From NCBI GenBank assembly GCA_022113835.1, contig JAILWY010000027.1:12154501-12218500 (forward strand): 64,000 bases of DNA, written 5' to 3'. The position numbers were made by a program, and so were the translations under genes. Source of the DNA: Atopsyche davidsoni. Lineage: Eukaryota > Arthropoda > Insecta > Trichoptera > Hydrobiosidae. The notes under the pieces are model-generated. The model ran no database searches and was not told the origin of the DNA. It saw only the letters and a list, made by a program, of their open reading frames with translations. Positions 1 to 11,044 of the stretch are shown one piece after another. Each line of letters begins with the position of its first letter. Position 1 is the stretch's first letter.

Positions 1-1660
1 AGTGTTTTTGCGCCCGCATGGTTACAAATCCAAACGAGTCAATGACAAAGCTATCGGAGCGAGGAAGCTGCTCGTGACACTGCATGGAGGACGATAATCA
101 CAACTAATGCAAGTTCTGTGGTATTTTACGTTCCCCATTGTACGTTCATTGCACCAGCATAATTAAATGGATAAAACCTACATCCAATTACGCACAGGAT
201 AACAGTTCATTAGCGATTAATTAGTTGCGCGCGAACCAATGATATTGGAAGTGATTATTTAGTCAAATAAAACATAGAGACTATTCGTGAAAAAATATTT
301 GTTCTGTTGCTTGTGAAGGATCGGAAATGGAGCAGTGGACTTTAAATGATAGTAAAAGGATTTTTTATTTAAGTACCTTGAAGAAGTGGGGTGGGTTTCT
401 GATATTATCTCAATGCTAAGACTCTATAAGGATTATATAATATTACTATTGGGCAGCAGCAATTAGAATATAAAACTGCGGTGTAAATGTAAACCATGAA
501 ACCCACGAAAATTTTATCTTGGTTGTTTAAATCGACCCTAGCTTAATTCAAGTTTTATATGTTAAACACATTTCCACTAAAAAAAATTATAAATAAATAT
601 AGTCCGCGATAAACAGGCTTGCTTTTGGAAACAGCCAATATGACTTATTAAAGCTATCCTGAAAAGTATTAAAAAATTTTCACAGCAAATCCCTCGTTTC
701 AAATATTTTACAACTCATACAAAAAATATAATAAAAAAGCATTATTTTTTACAAATTGGTATATTTCTTATTAATCGATACATTGAAGCATAAATTATAA
801 AGTTATAATTATAAAAATACCAATATAAATATTTTAATACATATAAATATTCCTTCTGGATGTTATGAAGGATTATAGCTGAAAATTTAAAAATATTATT
901 TATTTATTTTATAATACTGGGTATGTGTTATGTTTTGAGCATATTTATAGTTAAATGTCTCGTTTTGATGAATGTTATAATATTAATTGCATTATTTCTT
1001 TTCGTATATATGTTCGCAATTTTGTGTAGTGTCGCATCATTTTTGACTTTGTTTTCAACGTTTAGGTTGAAATGCAAGAGTTTTCCTCAGTAATTAAAAA
1101 AAAAAACTTGAATGAACCGAAAAAATGAATCAGCATGCCAAAAATAATAATGACTTATTAAAAAAAGTAATACGTCAGTGATGATATCAAATTTTAACTA
1201 TGAACACCAATAATAGTTGATTTTTTAACCATTTCTTTACATTTCATTAGATTGTGTCAAAATCTTAACGTGATGTTAAAAATATCCATAAATTAGATTT
1301 ATTTATACATAAAAATCAATCAATAAGTCTTACTTTACACGTTTCGGGCGTAAAAGAATGATAATAAAAATAATAATTATTGTATTAAATATGCCACTAA
1401 ACACTATTTAGAATAGCTGAATTATTTAATGATTTATATAATTGATAAAAATGTTTAGGATCGAAATAAATGATTGGAAATATTTGTAACATCCCGTAAT
1501 TTATCATCCATTTCATCATCTTACAAATCTTGCTATTTTTAAGACGTATATTTATGTTCATGATTTTAACGCAATGTTATAAATACCGTAAAGAAATATT
1601 TAAAAAATAACACAATTATACTTTCATTTACATTTTAAAATTGTCTAAGTTCAAAGATAC
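1..1660. other. AT-rich 3-prime flank, no gene seen
   Basis: No exon-like frame was found. A fragment at 463-490 shares TATAAAACTGCGGTGTA with the repeat copy at 15498 and is probably a scrap of that family. A TTTATT at 1298-1303 could be the poly(A) signal of the minus-strand gene that ends at 1667. Confidence 0.6.
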
Positions 1661-1666
1661 CACATC

Positions 1667-2769
1667 TCAGCGTTTCTTATGAGTGGATTGCATTTTTTGA
1701 TACTTGGAGACGGCTTCTCTGACGAACTTGGATGCTCTGGATATGTTATCAGGGGTGATGAGGGATCTGACCTCCTCTTTGATGAGGTGAGGAGTCACAC
1801 CGTGGAAAGAGACGGTGCAGAGAGGCGTGAAGGCGCAGACTCCGAGAATTCCGAGACCACCCACAAGAAGAACTCCAAATCCTGCAGCCACTACTAAGAT
1901 GGCCTTACCGATGAAGCCAACAATTGACTGAAAAAAATATTTCATTAGATCGTTCACGCTGCGTAGTAATTGACTCAAAGTTTATTTATTACGTTGATAA
2001 AACCACTCACAGATGAAACCACCCCTCCTAAGAATCCCAGCGGCCAGTAGGCAGAAGTAGCAGACAGTTGGCCATCGATTCCTGAGCCTCCGGGAATGTA
2101 CCCTGGAGCAGTCAGCTGACCGTCCATGGCTGACGCAGCCGGGATGTAACCCTCAAATCTATAAACACAAAATCAATCATCAAATAAAATAGCTTTAGTG
2201 TATATAAATTCAATTCCTTGTGCGTTTCATATAGCGCAGTTTCCATATAACGCGGTGCGAATTTATCGTGTTATAGGAGGGTTAACTGTACTTGTTTGTT
2301 ACCTACACTTGCGAAAATAGAATCAGCTTTAAATTCGATAAATTCAGAAGGGTTGAAAGTACTTACCCTGACTGCTGTCCATAGCCATGGTCGTAGCCGT
2401 GGTCGTACCCTTGGTAGCCTGGGTAGGTGTTTTCCAGGCTGTATCCCACAGGGGAGTACACCTGCGCCTGAGGGGCTCCAGTCACAGCAATTCCGTTCTG
2501 TGTAACCTGCTGAAGTAGATAACAAATAAATTGATGAGTATGTAATACAATAGTATATAAATATCTTGTATATTACAATTATTTATCATAAATTTACTTT
2601 CTGTATAGATTTTAATAATTTAACAAGTATTGTTACTCACAGGTTTGAAGACAGGTTGGAATGAATTCGGATCATTCACATTGGTTGGAGGGGGAAGACC
2701 CATGTCTCCGTCTCCCTTGCACATCGCCAAGATGGCGGCGCACACACACGCTGACAGAAAATGGCGCAT
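1667..2769 (-). CDS. Secreted or membrane-anchored 226-aa insect protein, four coding exons
   Basis: Coding exons on the minus strand are 2769-2641, 2509-2367, 2158-2011 and 1927-1667 (TGA). All introns are GT-AG (131, 208 and 83 bp) and the phases join exactly, giving 226 residues. Residues 1-19 form a signal peptide (MRHFLSACVCAAILA, then Met-Cys-Lys-Gly). Residues 72-86 are rich in Tyr, Gly, His and Asp. Residues 94-108 and 110-124 are a tandem repeat (GYIP, then M/IDGQL, then T/S-Ala). Residues 149-173 are a glycine-rich membrane helix followed by Thr-Pro-Leu-Cys, and a basic tail ends in HKKR. The start is the first ATG after a splice acceptor at 2773-2772 and begins the signal peptide. 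Seen: exon structure, signal peptide, helix. Inferred: export to the surface or cuticle as a single-pass protein. The hydrophobic segment ending in FTPLCTVSF feels like an insect-specific family, but I cannot name it. A poly(A) signal may lie at 1303-1298. Confidence 0.88.
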
Positions 2770-3338
2770 TTCTATAATAAATTACAAAATATAATCAATT
2801 GAAATTGAAAGAAATCTTGAAGATTGTAGCATAGTAACTAAGAAGTATAAAAACATCACAAATAATAGATTTAAAAAAATATGTTTTTTGATAGCATATC
2901 ATAATTGTTTTAATTTATGTTTATTTTTTAATATTTCAGAGTTTATTTATGTAAGGAATTTCACGAATATCTTAGCCAAAAAGATAAATTAAGTCTTTAT
3001 GATGTAACACGGCCCTTACATATTGTAAAAAAATAATAGTTACTTGCAACCATTTAATTTGGATTGTTTTAATAAATGTGTCTTTTTTAATAAAAAAGTA
3101 GCCATTGAATTTATATTCCATACGTATTTTAAATATAAAACAATTTCTTTAAACTGAAAAAATAATTTTATTCAAAATATACTGCCTACCTTTTTGAGAA
3201 ACGAAGACATCATTTTACAGTAAAAATATATTAACTCTGTACCTCTGTGTACAAAAATAAATAAATTCTACACACGTTAATATTTAAAAGTAATTTCTTA
3301 TAAATTATTCGTTAAATAAAATTAAAAAAATTACTTAC

Positions 3339-3496
3339 CGATTGTTTGTTTTCTGATGCGCGCACGAAGTTTGAGTCAAAACCCAGACACGGAGTCACTG
3401 TCGATAAAAAAAATTAAAAATTCAATGTTGCAACTACCCAACCGAGATCGCAACAGGTGAATAACCGCAAGGGGGATGCGATGACTCCTTTTAAAG
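3339..3496 (-). promoter_or_regulatory. Promoter and untranslated first exon of the 226-aa gene
   Basis: The minus strand shows a splice donor CG|GTAAGTAA at 3339/3338. It joins across 567 bp to the acceptor TTATAG at 2773-2772, two bases before the ATG. Upstream lies a TATA-like CTTTAAAAGG at 3496-3487, and about 30 bases downstream a TTCACC start-site candidate near 3459. That gives a leader exon of roughly 120 bases. The surrounding 3400-3560 is GC-richer than its flanks. The donor and acceptor are seen directly; the transcription start is inferred from spacing. Confidence 0.6.
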
Positions 3497-3692
3497 CCTC
3501 GCCAGGGAGATCGCAGCCCCCTGCCCACCCCTCAGGTATTGTCAGTTCGGAGAAAGTTGCCTGAATAGAAATTCAAGAATGCGATAACCGTAATGCACAA
3601 ATTCGCTTTTACTAATGAATGGGACTTAAGAATGCGGGCTTAATAGTACAGTATCGTTAAACATGAATGTATTAAATCTAAATTAATATTTA

Positions 3693-4492
3693 ATAATTTT
3701 AAACTCATTTGTCGATCTGCATACAGCTATTCATGATTTCGCTCAGTTGTACATAAAAAAAATTATTTAAATTTTGATGTCATGTATTTTTTTTATTTTA
3801 CTATGAAAATTCGTGAATATACTTAATACGAGTATGCACCAAAATATACACATACATAAAATAATAATATATGTATAAATCACAGAATAAAGCAAAAATC
3901 ATCAAATACACATATTTTAAACACGTTAGCTTACTGTGTTATATAATTCTTATAAAAATCGTGTATTTTATTACATTTATTGAATGTACCTTTACAATAA
4001 TGAATAGAAACAGTTTTTTGTTTTACTTTTATCCCACACAAATCACGATGATATTTTTCTGAGAGTTTCTTTAATCAATTTTCAATGTTTGAAAGAATGT
4101 ACTTAATCATTATCAATTAATAAAACTTGTATAGGCAAAATCGTACTTCCTGTGAGACGGTCTTCACAAAAATCAATAATATTTAATTATTTGAAAGTCA
4201 TTTGTCGATCTGCATACAGCTATTCGTGATTTTGCTCAGTATACTTTATATACTCAAACATATACACAATAATAATATATGTATATAGTTGAATAGACAA
4301 ACTACTATTTAAATCACAGAATCAAGCAAAAATCATCAAATACATATAAATACGTATTTTAAACACTTTAAGGCTTAGGAGGTTTTTTTTAATTGCTATC
4401 TTTGTGTGTATAAAAATCGTATTTTATTTATTACATTTATTGAATGTACCTTTCCAAAAATTACTAGAAACAATTTTTTGTTTAATTTTAAC
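3693..4492 (+). repeat. Diverged direct duplication with a SINE scrap at the seam
   Basis: The block starting at 3706 (CATTTGTCGATCTGCATAC) recurs at 4199. The similarity continues through AATCACAGAATMAAGCAAAAA and TTACATTTATTGAATGTACC to about 4028 and 4492. The spacing is about 490 bp, with small indels. Between the two units, at 4032-4178, lies the 3-prime part of a tRNA-headed SINE. Small open frames here (3871 and 4406) are the same repeat translated twice and are not genes. Confidence 0.75.
4032..4178 (+). repeat. tRNA-headed SINE, tail-B family, 5-prime truncated
   Basis: It begins inside the B-box region (CCCACACAAATCACGATG) and runs through GAGAGTTTCTTTAATCA to the tail CTGTGAGACGGTCTTCAC. 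It matches the copies at 26715-26918 and 47350-47695. The tRNA-like head is missing. Confidence 0.75.
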
Positions 4493-4624
4493 CAAATTGG
4501 AAAATCCACAATAACTAAATTCTGTCTAGACATTACAATAATAGGCCTCTCTGAGTACAAGTCGTGTATATTTTCGATAACATTTCTCGGTACCCAGATA
4601 GAAGTTGACTCGGTCTAGACGAGT

Positions 4625-7260
4625 GTTTCCTGCAAAAAGGCATGAATGGAATTCGCTAAGATTATTTTTTTGCCGCTTTACAACCGAAAGTTTAAAAAGG
4701 TTTATTGAAGAATCATAAAAAAATATGTTTACTTTATTTTACGATTTTCAAACAAAAAAATACGACAAGTATTTAAATAAATTTGTAATTAATTAGGTGT
4801 TTATCTGCTTGATGTTAAGTTTTTTAATGTGCTTGGCCCATCCCCAGAACTCTGAATAAAACTCCTAAATATTGTTTCAGCAGTTAATCACCTGAAAAAT
4901 TACATACTCTTGTCTGTCTTGTACCCAAATCTTGATCAATTATATAAACGAATGTAATTAGTATCAATAAAATGAATTTAAGATATTGATTATATTGAAT
5001 TGAGTGAGAAATCAAAAACTTAACTGTGATGAAAAATCTTTTACCAAAGATAGATCCACTGTAGAATTAATATACCGGTCTTTTGTGGCTCACAGCTATA
5101 TTTAGACCTTGCAAAGCAATTGCGTTTGTATATATACAATTTTTTATATTACTATAAGTATATCAAAAGTACAAATAACAAGTAAAAATTCAACCACGCA
5201 ACAGCCGAAAATTACCCGTTTTATCCAAAGATTAAATTAGGTACATAATTAATAATCACAAACTTCTCTGTAACCGGTCGCTTTTGACAAACGCCCGGCT
5301 TATCTTAAGTGGGGGTCTGAAGGCATTTAAGGTCCCGTGTTCCCGGTACCGACCCTGCCTAAAAGCTCCGACGCCGGACTATATGACCCCATGGAAGCAT
5401 ATCGACTCTGATTTACTGCGCGATAAGAAATGGCCGGGTATTCGCAAAACAATTATTCAAAAAGACTCAGCCCCTCAAAGGGACCATCGGGCACTTAGAG
5501 AAATTAAGGGCACATAAAATTTACAACCCCCCCCCCCTGAAAGGGTTAACGGAATAGTGAAGATTTTCAGTCGTAAAACGAAAGAGTCGTTGTTTTATGT
5601 TGAGAGTGAATTCTTTATGTGATTATTTTGTAATCTGTTATTTCAATCACATATCTTCGAAGTCGTTTCAGAATTGGATAAGATTTGCTATTAACAAAGA
5701 AATAAACAATATTCAATATTCAACTAAACTTTCAATAATAAAATAAATAAATATGGTACGGTTAAAAAAAATATTTTAAGTTACATTAGTTTTATAATAC
5801 TATCATTGTAATAGCTTCAAAATAATAGCTCGGAATAAATGTGTACATGTTTGTTTCATATAAAAAAATATTTTTCATGAAAAAAATTATAATTGCAGTC
5901 TTTGCGTGTTATTTTTCATACCAGGATTAGAAAAATCCTATTGTATTAAAAAAATGATATAAAATACTTGCTTATTATTAAAAAAATATCTGGATATTTT
6001 TTATTCAAATCAGAGTATAATTTACAAAATATTATTTATCAGTTAATCAGAATTCATGTAGAAATACGTACAAAAGATAAAATCACACTTATTTTATTTT
6101 AATTAAAATATATTTTAAAGTCAATTAAGGCAATAGTATATTTGTATATTTGTGATTCAAAACGTGTTTGTAGTGTTTTTTGATATTTGATGGAGGTATA
6201 TTTTTATCTGAAAAAGGTTTTTTTTTCCTTTAATGGCTATGACCTACAAGCTGTAAGGAGTTTCCGTTTAAAAATGTTAAAGCCTCCATACAAACCCCTG
6301 TCAAGGTTTAATAAATCAATTGAATATTGATCGGATAATACGTACAGAGTCAGACTTCGCGCTATATGGCGTGGAGTAATTCAAAATCGACTCTAAGATA
6401 ATAAATATTGTACATTTTATAAGTTTTTCTCCTATTCGTATACATTGCCCATAAATTTGCGAATAAGTAAAAAATAAAATTAATAAACCCTGGAATCTAT
6501 GCATTTAACGCACGAATATTTATTTTCTTCAGGTTTATCGAATATCTTATTTATTATATATATGGTCTGAATTGTTTTTCTATTAAATAAAAATTTAAAT
6601 GTTTGCATAAATCTTAGCTTTATGTGAATAAAGATTACTTAATTCCTAATATTTTACTAAAAAATAGTATAATTTATTCAATGGCGAAGTGTAAGAGAGA
6701 TCCAATTATTGAATTGATATTTGTTTAAATACATTATGTAAATTCTCAACCTGGCGCATCAAAAAAAATATGTAAATAAATCGAAATACCACTCTACATA
6801 TTTTTATACATAAAAATTATTATAGAAAACATTCTGTAAAAATATGTAAAATATATTTCAGTATTGAAAATATTTTGAGTCTGTCTGTGTTATCTTGTTA
6901 ATATTATAGTTTAATTATTATATTAAATTATATATTTTGTCAAATGCATCCCTTGTAAACTGTCACTTCCCACCCCGTGTCACTTTTCACGTGACTGAAC
7001 TATTATCAAAAACACTGCTATTATCCGAGACACGAACCAAAAGATAACAGGTCAAGGCCGAATGCAGCTTCGCCTATTAAAACACAGATGGTGTCATATT
7101 TATTTTTTTGCATTTATTAAATACTGGCATTATAAAGTAAATACTTCGCTGTTATTATATATTAATAATAAATACATTCAAAAATAAAAAAATAAAAATT
7201 TCGTCACTAATCGTATTTGATACGCCGAATAAACTTCAAAATATTATATTTAAATTGAAA
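4625..7260. other. AT-rich non-coding stretch with one GC-richer island
   Basis: The only distinctive parts are a GC-richer island at 5270-5515 and a run of eleven C at 5527-5537. The island has an open frame on the plus strand, but no start context, splice signals or recognisable protein. 6960-7080 is mildly GC-richer. I see no gene. Confidence 0.5.
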
Positions 7261-7265
7261 CTTAC

Positions 7266-7309
7266 CTTTTGATGAACTCCCAAAACATTTTGATCTCTTC
7301 GGCCATCAT
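7266..7309 (-). CDS. Candidate first coding exon of an unidentified gene
   Basis: On the minus strand two adjacent ATGs (7309 and 7306) open a 44-nt reading frame, MMAEEIKMFWEFIK. It ends at 7266 in a strong donor, AAAAG|GTAAGTTT, leaving two bases of the next codon. The 350 bp upstream (7310-7660) are GC-richer and contain short upstream ATGs, as expected of a 5-prime leader. No acceptor with a convincing continuation was found between 7260 and 3500, so the partner exons may be beyond the window, with the 226-aa gene sitting in the intron. The amino-acid string is not one I recognise. A chance ATG plus donor is the main alternative. Confidence 0.35.
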
Positions 7310-7665
7310 TTTGAAAATTCAAATTTATAACAACCGCGCAGAAAATAAAACAAAACCACAAGCTTTCATGCAGTGAATCTACATCGCAAGCGATCCGATT
7401 TCGACATTCGCGTTGAGATTATACACAGCAGCACAAAGGCATGGTATTGCGTGAAATCTCTTCAAAACAGAAGCCATTTGTTTTGGAGCGTGTTTTTAGT
7501 CCATAGTTTGTTTTGAACTGAAGCGCCGCGGCTGAAAGCGACTGGTCTGAAAGCAACTCCGGAGCTTGCGCAGTTGCGAGGGTTGTGTGAAAGCCTCCCG
7601 AAGGCGGCCTTGGCTGTATTGAGAAATAAGAAGTCATTTTTTATGGGTTTCCGGTGATAGGACAT
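7310..7665 (-). promoter_or_regulatory. GC-richer leader or promoter-like island upstream of the 7309 ATG
   Basis: This stretch is clearly less AT-rich than its surroundings and contains CCGCGGC, CTCCGGAG and CCTTCGGGAGG segments. It directly precedes the candidate start exon at 7309 on the minus strand. It has short open frames on the minus strand (for example a seven-codon ATG frame ending near 7419) but no convincing protein. A promoter plus 5-prime leader is the simplest reading. A conserved non-coding element is possible. Confidence 0.35.
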
Positions 7666-7669
7666 GTCA

Positions 7670-9150
7670 AACTGGAGTAATTGAGCTAGGGCGAATGTAT
7701 TCCGTGTCGCTGGTTATTTATTAATTGGGCGACAGGTACTCTGCGGCACTAATGGTATAATGAAATTGAATGCGTCACGAAGCAAATTTGATACTAATAG
7801 ACAGTCATTACTCGAGTACATATACACAACACGTAGTAAAATCATAAAAATTAAAAAAAAGCCTCCAAACATTGGCATCAACAAAAAAACTTGCACGAGG
7901 GGTGAAACTAATCGCGTCAAAAGATTAAAATAATATTCTGATTTTAAGACAAGAAAACAAGTTTACAAATTTAAAATATGCTGCTGTCAAAGGCGAAACA
8001 AAATAATAAACTAGAAACTTATTGATTTACATAATTTGAATAAATAAACCAACGAGGTTTGCCCAATTCATTTGATAGCCTCAAACGAAAATATTCACAC
8101 ATAAATAATATATATTGTCTGGTTAGTACGACTCTAACCTTGTGGGTGGGTTAATTTAAAATGAGTCTTAGAGTATTACAATATTTACACAAATCAAATT
8201 CGTGCGATAGAGTCGAATAAATAAGTAGACAATTGTACGAATGAACGATGGGAGATATTTTTAATGAAATATTCAAATAATGCCTGGATAATTTAATGCG
8301 TTCACAAAAACTATGGAGAAATATCATTTATTTGATTTGTTTTTAAAAAAGCTGTATGACTGTAATACATCAATTACTACTAAACAAATGTTAATTGTAA
8401 GTACTTTTACTTTTTTAGGCTATGTGAATAAATGGTTTTTGTGATTTTTTTAACCACTAGCTGGTTTTTGCTGAATTCTATAGAGATTAACTAAACTCTA
8501 CCGAGTCGAAATGTATTTTGGGGTGTTAACATTTGTTTGTGGTTGTAGCAGTGGAAGAGAAATGTCAAGGGAGCGATGCGGAGGAGATGCCGATGAAAAC
8601 TTTTATGCGCTTCGAATCGAGAATGTTCGCTGATGATGATAGATGTGGAATAAAAGTTCTTGCAGTATAGTTTTACTTTGATTTTTTTGAAAAAAAAAAG
8701 CTTCAACATAACAAATATCTTTTCCCAAAAGTCTAGTTTAATTATTAAATTTTCAGAATACCTTTTTTGACGACAGTGATAAAGTTTAATTAATGCGATA
8801 AAATTGTTAAGTTTTTTTCAGGATCTTCAATCCTGAAACAGGCATCAGCTATAGAATCGAGATCAGGTATTCGCCGTGTATTTTGACTTTTGACGTGGCT
8901 GTTTCGCAGCCAGAGTCAGGATTTAATGGAAAAGAATGATTCCCCAGGGATGCTGGGAATCCCAGTACTTTTGTAAACTTCTCCAACCTTAGAAGGTCGT
9001 ATATATATAACAACGCCTTTTGACCTCTTTGAACACGTGATTAGTGATACACATGACTATCATTTTAAGCGGTTGGATAATACTATACAAATTACTGTGT
9101 CAGCAAGTGTACAACAATAATATTTTACTAAAATATAAGTATAATATAAT
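7670..9150. other. Non-coding AT-rich stretch
   Basis: No gene was recognised. 8820-9000 is GC-richer and includes a short palindrome, CTGTTTCGCAGCC, and CCCAGGGATGCTGGGA. Small open frames on both strands look like chance. Confidence 0.5.
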
Positions 9151-9153
9151 GAT

Positions 9154-9287
9154 AAAAATACCTTTGTATTTTGTCTTCACTTTGAGTTTATTAAAATTAT
9201 TTGCATTACTAGTTTCGACCCAATACACTGGGTCATCATCAGATGCATAACTTTAGTTATGCATCTGATCAATACAAAGGTACTTTT
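9154..9287. mobile_element. Small foldback element with internal hairpins
   Basis: Imperfect terminal inverted repeats (AATACCTTTGTATT near 9157 and AATACAAAGGTACTTTT at 9271-9287) enclose a perfect 15-bp hairpin. Its arms are ATCAGATGCATAACT at 9238-9252 and the complement at 9255-9269, with a 2-nt loop. Beside it a second hairpin at 9214-9235 reads, on the minus strand, CTGATGAT, stem GACCCA/TGGGTC, then GAAAC. No target-site duplication was confirmed. Most likely a non-autonomous foldback or Penelope-related relic. Confidence 0.6.
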
Positions 9288-9299
9288 ATTATTATTATA

Positions 9300-10860
9300 A
9301 TAATGGATCTTCACGAATCAAATGCCTTGTCCCTCAACAAGAAAAAATATAAGTATGATTATAAGTGTTGTTAGTCGTAAATATTTGATCCGTGTGATTA
9401 TGAAAATATTTTCATCAAATAAACGCCCAATTTTAATACTATTTTTTATTTTAATTGATTATTTTTTTGTATCAAATCAAAGTATGATACATTTATTAAA
9501 AAATACTTTAATTTTAAGTATACATATTTTGCCAGTCAAATACGTTTTATTCAAAATTACTTTGGGCTTTGAGTGGACGTACATAAGTGCTTGATAGTAT
9601 AAAATGACAATAAAAACTAGTCACAAAGGTCGAATTAGATTGGCTGAGATAGACGAGGAGTACTGAGTTCTAATTTTCTATATTTTTACATGATTTTTCT
9701 TGTCGTTTCACATGCGAATTGATTGCGCAAAGGCATCTAGTGTTATATTTGTCAAATAACAGACATTTGACCAACAATCGTTTGTTCCAGCCCGACAGAC
9801 GGCAAAAGTCTTCAATGCGTTATTAGGTAAATCAATAACAAACAAAGTTAGTAGCTTGTTTTCCACTGTTTTTCTAGATACATGTTTTATGTATGCCTAA
9901 AACTTTCGTTTTAATGTGACTTGTGGGAAAAGAACCTAGTTTTATTCGCAGGATTAATGTATTTAGGTACGAATACAAATTTGTCCGCAGAGAAATTGAA
10001 GCGTTTTTATTCCCATTGAAAAATATATTGCTTGTTTCGAGACTCGAATTAGAAATACGATTAGCAAGAAGGCGCCTTGATAACTGAAATTCAGTGTAGT
10101 TTTTATTTTATACTATTATTAGATAGAAATATATTGAAGTATCTAATACTGTGTCGAGCAGACACTAGACGATACGAAGTTGGCCGTCTATTTCCAAACC
10201 TGCATATATTAATTTTTCTCACATCATTTTCCATAATGCTTCAGGATTATCCCAGGGGGATGGTCTGCAGCAGGAACCTTTGTATTCCATACATCGATAC
10301 GTCTTCATTAAGGCTGTATGAGGTTCTGGAACAGTCTGGGGTCAGGGAGACCAGTTTATAAAATGCTTTGTATTCTCGCGGAGCTGCTGGCTAAACAAAG
10401 CCTTTGGTAAATTGCTTCAGTACAGAATAAGCCAAATAACCAAGCTGTAATTACGAAATGAGTGTATGATTCGAATTAAGATAAATGAAAAATACCGTGT
10501 GTTTTGTATGGCTTTTCATAGGAGGAATGATTTATTTTGGTTATATTAGTTGAAAATGAATTTGTTTTCATTAGAAGTGACCGGATGTGTTGTTTTTGGA
10601 TGCGGTTATTTTGTTGATAATTGGCAGTAATTTATACAGTATATATTTATTTAAAGAGTCTATATATTTATGCATTGTTATTTTTATTCTAATTGACATT
10701 ATTATCATCTTCATAAACGTATTAACTGAGTAGTATGAAAACGAATACGATGAGGTTTATATATTTTAAAAACTTCAGATGATCATGTAAACCATATATA
10801 TTTTTTACAAATATCATATATTTTAGAATAAATTTAGTCCAAAAATGAAGTTATATATAT
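9300..10860. other. Non-coding AT-rich stretch
   Basis: No gene was recognised. Open frames at 9322-9594 and 10077-10361 (plus) have no recognisable motifs, signal or splice context. 10150-10340 is slightly GC-richer. Confidence 0.5.
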
Positions 10861-10862
10861 AA

Positions 10863-11041
10863 GAAATTCAATATTTTTGACAGAGAGTACTTGGTGGAAT
10901 TACATTTTAAAATTTTTGAATAAAATACTTGAGTGATTTTCCACATTTTCGTTTTTATTAGTGACCGGTTTCGCCAACCTTTCACGTTGGCATTATCTGT
11001 TTGATAATGCCAACGTGAAAGTATTTTATTCAAAAATATTA
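10863..11041 (+). mobile_element. Foldback element, GCCAAC-hairpin family, copy 1
   Basis: The left end is TTCAATATTTTTGACAG plus AGTACTTGGTGGAAT, then AATAAAATACTTGAGTGA, TTTTCCACA and GTGACCGGTTTCGCCAACC. At the centre is a perfect 19-bp hairpin (10979-10997 with 11003-11021). The right end, GTATTTTATTCAAAAATATT, is the inverse of 10911-10931. It is a shortened copy of the element seen at 37105-37245 and 52880-53040. Confidence 0.75.
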
Positions 11042-11044
11042 CAT

